The notes under the pieces were generated by a model, which was given only the letters and a program-made list of their open reading frames with translations, searched no databases and was not told where the DNA came from. The position numbers were made by a program, and so were the translations under genes. Positions 1-5,987 of a stretch of 5,987 nt of DNA are shown piece by piece (position 1 is the first letter of the stretch; each line of letters starts with the position of its first letter). The stretch is from an uncultured Acidimicrobiaceae bacterium (GTDB taxonomy: Bacteria; Actinomycetota; Acidimicrobiia; Acidimicrobiales; RAAP-2): positions 1 through 5,987 of the forward strand of contig CALAYR010000012.1 in assembly GCA_937894805.1 (NCBI GenBank). The letters run 5' to 3'.

Positions 1-72
1 GCATAGAACGGATCTTAAGTCGCTCGCATTGATTGGTGTGAGGTCAAACGCGCTACGACGGGATCACATTTC

Positions 73-120
73 GGGCGCTTCATGGGCGCTTCGACTCGAA
101 ATGGGCGCTTATGGGCGCTT
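73..120. repeat. Cluster of four GGGCGCTT repeats
   Basis: The octamer GGGCGCTT occurs at 73-80, 84-91, 103-110 and 113-120. The last two copies belong to a perfect tandem of the 10-mer ATGGGCGCTT (101-120). The surrounding 1-207 has no convincing gene: the only open frame starting here (82-267) runs through the tRNA and is not coding. The repeats lie downstream of the tRNA in its direction of transcription. Their function is unknown; slippage or a decayed repeat array would both fit. Confidence 0.6.
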
Positions 121-207
121 CAAATTGGAGTTTCGCGGAATCGTGCAAGTACTCAAGGAAACTCTGAATCCCCTTTAAATAAGGGAGAAAGTACTGTTTT
201 GCTTGAG

Positions 208-278
208 AGCGGGCGACGGGAATCGAACCCGCGTTCTCAGCTTGGGAAGCTGATGTTCTACCGCTGAACTACACCCGC
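208..278 (-). tRNA. tRNA-Gly (anticodon CCC)
   Basis: The minus strand folds into a full cloverleaf of 71 nt. The 7-bp acceptor stem is GCGGGTG with CGCCCGC, including one G-U pair. The D stem is GTTC/GAAC with a GG-containing loop, and the anticodon stem is TCAGC/GCTGA with loop TTCCCAA. The T arm carries the canonical TTCGATT loop. The anticodon is CCC (plus-strand positions 244-246), so this tRNA reads GGG glycine codons. The discriminator base is U, as is usual for bacterial tRNA-Gly. The 3' CCA is not encoded (the next bases are CTC) and must be added by a nucleotidyltransferase. It is divergent from dcd, with about 100 nt between them. Confidence 0.95.
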
Positions 279-366
279 GGTTGGAGTCAATCGTACTCCG
301 CCTTGAGAACTAGGGCTTTCCGGCCCTCGGGGTACCAAATTCGCAGATGTCCTTATTACTAGCGAG

Positions 367-372
367 TATCGT
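367..372 (+). promoter_or_regulatory. Possible -10 box for dcd (leaderless or very short leader)
   Basis: TATCGT fits the actinobacterial TAnnnT -10 pattern and ends 9 nt before the ATG at 382. No purine-rich Shine-Dalgarno sequence lies between them, which suggests a leaderless or near-leaderless mRNA. An alternative -10 is the TATTAC at 354-359. No good -35 is visible for either, so this is a weak call. Confidence 0.3.
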
Positions 373-381
373 AAATCCGTC

Positions 382-951
382 ATGGTGCTCTCAGACCGTT
401 CTATTAGGGAAGCCCTCGAATCGGGTCGAATCAAGATCGATCCACTGGTCGAGGGTCATATCCAGCCATCTTCCGTAGATCTACGGGTCGACCAGCTCTT
501 CCGTGTCTTCCGTAATCACAGCCGCCGCGTCATCGACGTCAAGGAAGACCTTGAAGATCTGACCGAACTTATTGACGTCGGCCCCAACGACCCCCTGATT
601 CTCCACCCTGGTGAGTTCCTCCTCGGTTCCACCCTCGAAATGGTCGGTCTACCCGACAATCTCGTGGGTCGCCTGGAAGGCAAGAGCTCCCTCGGCCGCT
701 TGGGTCTCCTTATTCACTCCACCGCCGGCTTCATTGACGCCGGTTTTGAGGGCCACATCACCTTGGAACTCTCCAACGTCGCCAATCTCCCCATCACCCT
801 CTATCCGGGTATGAAGATTGGACAGATCTCATTCTTTGAAATGACCACCCCAGCTGACCGTCCTTACGGATCTGCCGGTCTTGGTTCGAAGTATCACGGG
901 CAACGTGGCCCAACCCCTAGCCGTTACAACGAAAACTTCCAGGAGAACTAA
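382..951 (+). CDS. dcd: dCTP deaminase, probably bifunctional dUMP-forming (DCD:DUT)
   Basis: This 189-aa protein belongs to the trimeric dUTPase/dCTP deaminase fold. It deaminates dCTP in the cytosol to feed thymidylate synthesis. Visible motifs are the substrate-binding [11 protein letters not shown] (99-109) and the STAGFID...GHITLEL block (113-130) with the catalytic glutamate at about E129. The glycine-rich C-terminal lid contains [10 protein letters not shown] and GQRGPTPSR (162-181). Length and motifs are very close to the M. tuberculosis enzyme (about 190 aa), which converts dCTP straight to dUMP. The bifunctional activity here is inferred from that resemblance. The ATG at 382 gives the expected N-terminus MVLSDR. 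The stop overlaps the next gene's start by one base, so the two are co-transcribed. Codon use matches the downstream gene. Confidence 0.95.
   Translation: MVLSDRSIREALESGRIKIDPLVEGHIQPSSVDLRVDQLFRVFRNHSRRVIDVKEDLEDLTELIDVGPNDPLILHPGEFLLGSTLEMVGLPDNLVGRLEGKSSLGRLGLLIHSTAGFIDAGFEGHITLELSNVANLPITLYPGMKIGQISFFEMTTPADRPYGSAGLGSKYHGQRGPTPSRYNENFQEN
941..945 (+). promoter_or_regulatory. Shine-Dalgarno of the Fe-S oxidoreductase, inside dcd
   Basis: AGGAG sits 5 nt before the ATG at 951, within the last codons of dcd. Together with the TAATG stop/start overlap this fixes the start of the second gene and suggests translational coupling to dcd. Confidence 0.75.
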
Positions 952-3035
952 TGCTCGCGCGCATCGTTATTGGACTTGCCGTTTCACTCATCTGTTTCGC
1001 TATCGCGGGACGCCGGTTCTTCTGGCTCTCCAAGCTGATCCGCACCGGTCAGGCCGCCAACCGTCCCTGGTCCGGCATTCGTCGTGCCAAAGAAGCAGTA
1101 GCGGCCGAAGTTATTGAAGTCGCCGGACAGAAGAAGCTCCTCAAGTGGACCGTCCCTGGTTTGGCCCACTTCTTCACCATGTGGGGCTTCACCGTTCTGC
1201 TCACCACCATCCTTGAGGTCTACGGCGCGCTCTACAACCGTGACTTCGCCATTCCCTTCATCGGTCGGGCCAACTGGCTCGCTGCCACTGAAGACTTCTT
1301 CGCCGTCATGGTCCTGGTCTCACTCGTGGTCTTCTCCGTCATTCGTATCAAGAACGCCCCGAGCCGCAAGGACCGCGCGAGCCGTTTCTACGGTTCGCAC
1401 CTCGGTGCCGCCTGGGCCGTGCTGGGCATGATCTCTTTGGTCATCATCACCCTCCTCGTCTACCGTGGCGCCCAGATCAACACCGGTCACTTCCCCTTCA
1501 TTACCGACGGCGTGATGCAGAGCGAGACCAGCGTGGCCGCGAACCAGGCCATGACCTCACCCTGGGCCTTCGCCTCACAGATCGTCGCGGACTGGCTCGC
1601 CCCACTCGGTGTGCACACCAACGCCATTCTCGAAGCCGTCTTCATCCTGCTCAACATCGGCGTCATCACCGGATTCTTGGTCTTTGTCTCCTACTCCAAG
1701 CACCTCCACATCTTCTTGGCTCCCTTGAACGTGGCCTTCTCGCGCCGTCCCCGCGCCCTCGGTGGTCTGGACAAGACCCCCGACATGGACATGGAGAACG
1801 TCACCGAAGACACCGTCTTTGGTGTGGGCAAGATTGAGGACTTCACCTGGAAGCAGATGTTGGACTTCTCAACTTGCACCGAGTGTGGTCGTTGCCAGTC
1901 GGTCTGCCCGGCCTGGAACACCGGCAAGCCCCTCTCGCCAAAGTTGCTCATCATGGGCCTGCGCGACAACATGTTCGCCTCGGCTGACCGTTTGCTCTCC
2001 GGTTCGACCGAAGGTGCCGTCGAGTCGCTCGTTCCTTCGATCATCGACCCCGACGTGCTCTGGTCCTGCACCTCGTGTGGAGCTTGCACCGAAGAGTGCC
2101 CTGTCGACATCGAACATGTTGACGCAATCATCGACATGCGCCGTTACGAAGTCCTCATGGAGTCGCGCTTCCCCAGCGAAGCCGGCCTCTTGCTTCGTAA
2201 CATCGAGAACCAGGGTGACCCGTGGGGACTCGGAAACTCGAAGCGGACCGAGTGGCTCAGCGCCCTGGACTTCGAAGTGCCGATCATCGAAGACACGATT
2301 CCCGAAGACATTGAGTACCTCTACTGGGTTGGCTGTGCCGGTTCGCTCGACGAGCGTGGCCGCAAGCAGGTCGAGTCCACGGCCCGCATGCTGCACCGTG
2401 CCGGCGTGACCTTCGGCATCCTCGGGCCCCGTGAGGCCTGCACCGGTGACCCGGCCCGCCGTATGGGTAACGAGTACTTGTTCCAAGAGATGGCCAAGGC
2501 CAACATCGAGACGTTGAACTCAGTCGGCACGAAGAAGATCGTGGCCTCCTGCCCCCACTGCTTCAACACCATAAAGAACGAGTACCCGTCGCTCGGTGGA
2601 AACTACGAAGTGATCCACCACGCCGAGCTCTTGACGCACTTGATGAAGGTCGGACGTCTCCGTCCCGGCTTTAATTACAAGGGCACCGTTACCTACCACG
2701 ACCCCTGCTACCTCGGTCGCCACAACCGCATCATCATGGAGCCCCGCCAGGTCCTGGCCGGCATCCCCGGTGTCACGCAGGTCGAAATGGGCCGTTGCCG
2801 CGAAAAGGGCTTCTGCTGTGGTGCCGGTGGTGCTCGTATGTGGATGGAAGAGAACATCGGCAAGCGCGTCAACATGGAGCGCACCAACGAAGCACTCTCC
2901 ACCGGTGCCGACATCATCTCGACGGCCTGTCCCTTCTGCATGATCATGCTGGACGACGCCGTGAAGGCCAACGGTAAGGGTGACGAAGTTTCCGTCGTCG
3001 ACATCAGCCAGATGATTGAAAAGTCCATCGGCTAG
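951..3035 (+). CDS. Membrane-bound Fe-S oxidoreductase, EtfD/FadF-like (NarI-like membrane part, two 4Fe-4S motifs, two CCG domains)
   Basis: This 694-aa protein has about five membrane helices in its first 250 residues (about 4-20, 70-90, 115-132, 150-171, 225-247), resembling NarI/HdrE-type quinone-linked cytochrome b modules. A ferredoxin part follows with two CxxCxxCxxxCP motifs (C309/312/315/319 and C373/376/379/383). Two cysteine-rich CCG domains come next, one with C462, C497, C534 and C537, the other with C586, C622-C623, C660 and C663. This order is that of Rv0338c (EtfD) of M. tuberculosis and FadF/YwjF of B. subtilis (about 700 aa). Those proteins are linked to fatty-acid beta-oxidation, where the role is electron transfer from ETF to menaquinone. 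HdrD, GlcF and LutA share parts but not the whole. No etfAB is in view, so the specific role is inferred. It ends with two consecutive TAG stops before a terminator. Confidence 0.88.
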   Translation: MLARIVIGLAVSLICFAIAGRRFFWLSKLIRTGQAANRPWSGIRRAKEAVAAEVIEVAGQKKLLKWTVPGLAHFFTMWGFTVLLTTILEVYGALYNRDFAIPFIGRANWLAATEDFFAVMVLVSLVVFSVIRIKNAPSRKDRASRFYGSHLGAAWAVLGMISLVIITLLVYRGAQINTGHFPFITDGVMQSETSVAANQAMTSPWAFASQIVADWLAPLGVHTNAILEAVFILLNIGVITGFLVFVSYSKHLHIFLAPLNVAFSRRPRALGGLDKTPDMDMENVTEDTVFGVGKIEDFTWKQMLDFSTCTECGRCQSVCPAWNTGKPLSPKLLIMGLRDNMFASADRLLSGSTEGAVESLVPSIIDPDVLWSCTSCGACTEECPVDIEHVDAIIDMRRYEVLMESRFPSEAGLLLRNIENQGDPWGLGNSKRTEWLSALDFEVPIIEDTIPEDIEYLYWVGCAGSLDERGRKQVESTARMLHRAGVTFGILGPREACTGDPARRMGNEYLFQEMAKANIETLNSVGTKKIVASCPHCFNTIKNEYPSLGGNYEVIHHAELLTHLMKVGRLRPGFNYKGTVTYHDPCYLGRHNRIIMEPRQVLAGIPGVTQVEMGRCREKGFCCGAGGARMWMEENIGKRVNMERTNEALSTGADIISTACPFCMIMLDDAVKANGKGDEVSVVDISQMIEKSIG

Positions 3036-3053
3036 TAGTCAGTGAACTCTGCG

Positions 3054-3079
3054 AGAGCCCGCCCGAAAGGGCGGGCTCT
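3054..3079 (+). terminator. Rho-independent terminator of the dcd operon
   Basis: A perfect 11-bp GC-rich stem (3054-3064 with 3069-3079) closes on a GAAA tetraloop and is followed by TTGCTTTCCT. It begins 18 nt after the oxidoreductase stop codon and separates the operon from the HTH gene. The T tract is short, but the stem is very stable. Confidence 0.9.
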
Positions 3080-3096
3080 TTGCTTTCCTGGACTAA

Positions 3097-3125
3097 TTGC
3101 TAAAACAAACAAAACAGAGTAATAT
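3097..3125 (+). promoter_or_regulatory. Sigma70-type promoter of the HTH gene
   Basis: TTGCTA (3097-3102) and TAATAT (3120-3125) are separated by 17 nt, the optimal spacing, in a locally AT-rich stretch just after the terminator. The predicted transcript start is near 3132, giving a leader of about 23 nt. GAGGTG (3145-3150) is the ribosome-binding site, 4 nt before the ATG. Confidence 0.6.
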
Positions 3126-3135
3126 TCGTTTTGTT
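3108..3135. promoter_or_regulatory. Inverted repeat around the HTH-gene -10 box, candidate operator
   Basis: AACAAAAC (3108-3115) and GTTTTGTT (3128-3135) are perfect 8-bp inverted arms with a 12-nt gap. The left arm lies in the promoter spacer, the right arm covers the predicted start of transcription, and the -10 hexamer lies between them. A second, overlapping inverted repeat, ATTCG (3124-3128) with CGAAT (3136-3140), is present. The placement suits repression, perhaps by the HTH protein itself; that is inference. Confidence 0.4.
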
Positions 3136-3154
3136 CGAATAGATGAGGTGAACT

Positions 3155-3673
3155 ATGGAGAAGAGTGAATTCGCCCGACTTCGGTCGCTCCCGGGTACGC
3201 AGCAGTTTCTGGATTTGCTATCCGGCGCTGGTTATAACGAAGAAGGGGAAAACCAGCGGTCCATCAAGTTGGTGTTGTCTGCACGAGAGTCAGTAGAACT
3301 GCCTGCCGAGTTGGCAACGTTTCTCTTTGCAATGGTTCAGGCGGTACAAAACGGTGGAGAAGTCACAGTGACCATGTCGCGGGATTTGATTTCAACACAA
3401 GAGGCCGCCGAGATCTTGGGTGTCAGCCGACCGACCGTTGTTCGATTACTCGAGTCGGGAAAGATTCCGTTCGAAAAGATTGGCAGTCATCGCCGTATCA
3501 ACAAGGGCGACGTCCTGTCCTATCGAGAAGCTCGTCGCCGGGCGGAGTATCAAGCGTTCACCTTGTCGGTAATGGACGAAGATGAGGAAGAGGACTTTGA
3601 ACGGGTGCTCTTGGAGTTACGTGACGTTCGCAGACATCTTGCTGAGGTGCGAAGGCGCAGTTCGAACGTTTGA
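3155..3673 (+). CDS. Excisionase/MerR-type HTH DNA-binding protein, antitoxin-like
   Basis: This 172-aa protein has a winged helix-turn-helix of the excisionase family (HTH_17 type) at about 78-126. It begins ISTQEAAEILGVSRPTV, and the wing is FEKIGSHRRI. Ahead of it is a segment of about 40 residues, LSARESVELPAEL through EVTVTM (about 41-74). This combination is typical of antitoxins encoded upstream of PIN-domain RNase toxins. An acidic run DEDEEED (141-147) precedes a charged C-terminal helix rich in arginine. Such proteins usually bind their own promoter. Here no toxin follows: 151 nt later comes the ammonium transporter. It could be an orphan antitoxin or a stand-alone regulator. The start is supported by GAGGTG 4 nt upstream. 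It has its own promoter and lies between two terminator/promoter boundaries, so it appears monocistronic. The regulatory target is unknown. Confidence 0.8.
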   Translation: MEKSEFARLRSLPGTQQFLDLLSGAGYNEEGENQRSIKLVLSARESVELPAELATFLFAMVQAVQNGGEVTVTMSRDLISTQEAAEILGVSRPTVVRLLESGKIPFEKIGSHRRINKGDVLSYREARRRAEYQAFTLSVMDEDEEEDFERVLLELRDVRRHLAEVRRRSSNV

Positions 3674-3685
3674 TACGTGCAATTC

Positions 3686-3715
3686 TTGACATTTGCTCGG
3701 GCCTCATTTTTTAGT
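3686..3715 (+). promoter_or_regulatory. Candidate upstream promoter for amt
   Basis: A perfect -35 hexamer TTGACA (3686-3691) is followed after 18 nt by TTTAGT (3710-3715), a 4/6 match to the -10 consensus. The predicted start near 3722 would give a leader of about 100 nt and would place the GlnR-like half-sites over the start region. A second possible -10, TTAGAA (3780-3785), would instead place those half-sites just upstream of a downstream promoter. The sequence alone does not decide between them. Confidence 0.45.
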
Positions 3716-3752
3716 TCACAAACCTGAAACACTGCGCTAACTGTTTCGAAAC
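3715..3752. promoter_or_regulatory. GlnR-like binding site with four phased half-sites
   Basis: TTCAC (3715-3719), GAAAC (3726-3730), CTAAC (3737-3741) and GAAAC (3748-3752) are each separated by exactly 6 nt, so the half-sites repeat every 11 nt on one face of the helix. This reproduces the actinobacterial GlnR layout gTnAC-n6-GaAAC-n6-GtnAC-n6-GAAAC, apart from the first base of each TnAC half-site. The last half-site is also part of the palindrome GTTTCGAAAC (3743-3752). GlnR is the OmpR-type nitrogen regulator that controls amtB-glnK in Streptomyces and mycobacteria, so the location fits well. The glnR gene is not in this window. Confidence 0.6.
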
Positions 3753-3782
3753 TCAAGACCACCACACTGAGGGGGAGAGTTA

Positions 3783-3823
3783 GAAGGACAGCGCCGTCCT
3801 TCCTGAGAAAGGAAAGGAAGGGC
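3783..3823 (+). promoter_or_regulatory. Two mutually exclusive hairpins in the amt leader
   Basis: Hairpin A pairs GAAGGAC (3783-3789) with GTCCTTC (3796-3802), 7 bp with a 6-nt loop. Hairpin B pairs 3796-3804 with 3815-3823, 9 bp with one G-U and a 10-nt loop. B ends one base before the GTG start and hides AGGAAGG, while AAAGGA (3808-3813) stays in its loop. Both use 3796-3802, so only one can form. This could control translation. No known riboswitch is recognised, and it matters only if transcription begins upstream of 3783. Confidence 0.4.
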
Positions 3824-3824
3824 T

Positions 3825-5488
<1,664 letters not shown>

Positions 5489-5570
5489 CGCTCCCTCGCC
5501 TCTGCATGCATGGGGACGGGGATCTGCGTCGGCGACCAATCCTGTGCACGCCGTAATCGCAGTGATCCTA

Positions 5571-5987
5571 ATGCTCTTGTTTGCAAGCGCGCACGCGCTT
5601 GTGCAAGCGCGCACTCGGTCACACGCACACGCACACGCACAACCTCTTCCACACACGCCGCAGCAGCAGCACGTGGGAACAACCACGGGACTCGCAGCAG
5701 CAGCAGCAACGACAACGACGACAGCAGCGCCGTCTCCAGCAACTTCTATTGTGTGTTGTTTGAACAAGGCGGCGGTCGCAGAGGATCGTGTCCGTCGCTT
5801 GCGTGCCGTCGTGTTTGGCGGAGGCGGCTCGCGAGGGTGGGCGTACATGGGCGCTATTCGAGCACTGAAAGACTTGCGCATCGACTGGGGGGCGCGCTCG
5901 CCGCGCATTGAGAACGCCGTGGGCACGTCCATCGGAGCTGTGACAGCGCTTGCCGTCGCCCTCGGGTTTTCGTGCGCCGACCTCTGC
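5571..5987 (+). CDS. Patatin-like phospholipase, N-terminal part, cut by the window end
   Basis: The frame ending exactly at the window edge is open from before 5403. From the first in-frame ATG in the tail it gives 139 residues. Residues 79-103 (AVVFGGGGSRGWAYMGAI...) form the patatin oxyanion-hole loop (GGGGSRG, 83-89). GTSIG (118-122) is the nucleophile elbow with Ser120 (bases 5928-5930), followed by an alanine-rich helix. The catalytic Asp and the rest of the domain lie beyond the window. Members hydrolyse acyl chains from phospholipids. The first ~60 residues are low complexity: a short hydrophobic stretch (MLLFASAHA), then His-Ala repeats, Gln, Ala and Thr runs, which may be a signal region plus linker. 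The true start is uncertain; an upstream exon or an earlier start is possible. Composition suggests a eukaryotic or viral source. Confidence 0.7.
   Translation, partial: MLLFASAHALVQARTRSHAHAHAQPLPHTPQQQHVGTTTGLAAAAATTTTTAAPSPATSIVCCLNKAAVAEDRVRRLRAVVFGGGGSRGWAYMGAIRALKDLRIDWGARSPRIENAVGTSIGAVTALAVALGFSCADLC
5582..5614 (+). repeat. 13-bp direct repeat with internal inverted repeat
   Basis: TGCAAGCGCGCAC occurs at 5582-5594 and 5602-5614, a 20-nt period. Between the copies, CAAGCGC (5584-5590) and GCGCTTG (5595-5601) are inverted arms with a 4-nt loop. It lies in the presumed coding sequence for the alanine-rich leader of the patatin-like protein. Confidence 0.7.
5620..5640 (+). repeat. (CACACG)n microsatellite
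   Basis: Three and a half copies of CACACG encode alternating His-Ala in the patatin frame. Repeats of this kind are absent from the actinobacterial part of the window. Confidence 0.85.
5661..5729 (+). repeat. Interrupted CAG/GCA and ACG triplet repeats
   Basis: CAG triplets at 5661-5669, five GCA triplets at 5694-5708 and an ACG/ACA run at 5709-5723 encode Gln, Ala and Thr tracts in the patatin frame. Triplet-phased low complexity of this sort supports a real protein-coding frame and is common in protist and some giant-virus genes. Confidence 0.75.

Noticed and set aside
170..185. CCCTT/AAGGG hairpin as terminator for the tRNA
   Set aside because: Five base pairs with an AT loop and no U run on the minus strand; too weak to call.
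82..267. Small plus-strand open frame of 61 aa
   Set aside because: It runs through the tRNA-Gly gene, and its first part is translated repeat.
283..327. Hairpins GGAGT/ACTCC (283-299) and AGGGC/GCCCT (312-327) as terminators
   Set aside because: Only 5-bp stems without a T tract, lying between divergent transcripts where no terminator is expected. They might be leader structure of the tRNA precursor, but this is not supported further.
1869..2486. Minus-strand frame opposite the Fe-S protein (205 aa)
   Set aside because: It is antisense to cysteine motifs that clearly belong to the plus-strand gene, and it has no start signal or recognisable motif.
5570..5729. Simple repeats in the tail as a CRISPR array or origin
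   Set aside because: The repeats are triplet or hexamer phased, lack unique spacers of constant length, and fit low-complexity coding sequence.
5846..5855. CATGGGCGCT in the patatin frame matching the repeat near position 81
   Set aside because: A single 10-nt match across a GC-rich 6-kb window is compatible with chance and here falls in conserved patatin coding sequence.

Overview
Positions 1 to about 5410 read as chromosome from a moderately high-GC actinobacterium. The evidence is the DCD:DUT-type dCTP deaminase that closely resembles the mycobacterial enzyme, an EtfD/FadF-like membrane Fe-S protein, strong preference for C/G-ending codons in the main genes, a 1-nt stop/start overlap, and an amt-glnK pair preceded by a GlnR-like site. 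A deep-branching lineage such as Acidimicrobiia is a guess only. The last ~570 bases look different: simple-sequence repeats, Q/T/A/H-rich low-complexity protein, and a patatin-like domain. They are more like protist or giant-virus DNA than the rest of the window.

Layout. 1-207: non-coding, with a cluster of short GGGCGCTT repeats. 208-278 (minus): tRNA-Gly(CCC). 382-3035 (plus): dcd, then a large ferredoxin/CCG-domain membrane oxidoreductase overlapping it by 1 nt, closed by a strong GAAA-tetraloop terminator at 3054-3079. 3155-3673 (plus): an excisionase/MerR-type HTH protein of the kind that usually serves as antitoxin to a PIN toxin, here alone, with a promoter whose -10 box lies between the arms of an 8-bp inverted repeat. 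3674-3824: a regulatory region with a TTGACA box, four half-sites at 11-nt spacing matching the GlnR pattern, and two mutually exclusive hairpins, one of which covers ribosome-binding-site sequence. 3825-5207: ammonium transporter (GTG start). 5225 to about 5413: first ~63 residues of GlnK. The GlnK reading then stops making sense inside a hexamer repeat with two CTCGAG sites. 5571-5987: 5' part of a patatin-like phospholipase gene, running off the window.

How the genes work together. Dcd supplies dUMP for thymidylate synthesis. The Fe-S protein probably passes electrons from electron-transfer flavoprotein to menaquinone during acyl-CoA oxidation. Amt takes up ammonium and GlnK would gate it according to nitrogen status, with GlnR (encoded elsewhere) the likely transcriptional regulator. 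The strongest anomalies are the abrupt GlnK break with an unrelated gene fused behind it, best explained as a chimeric assembly or amplification join unless shown otherwise, and the layered regulatory region in front of amt.
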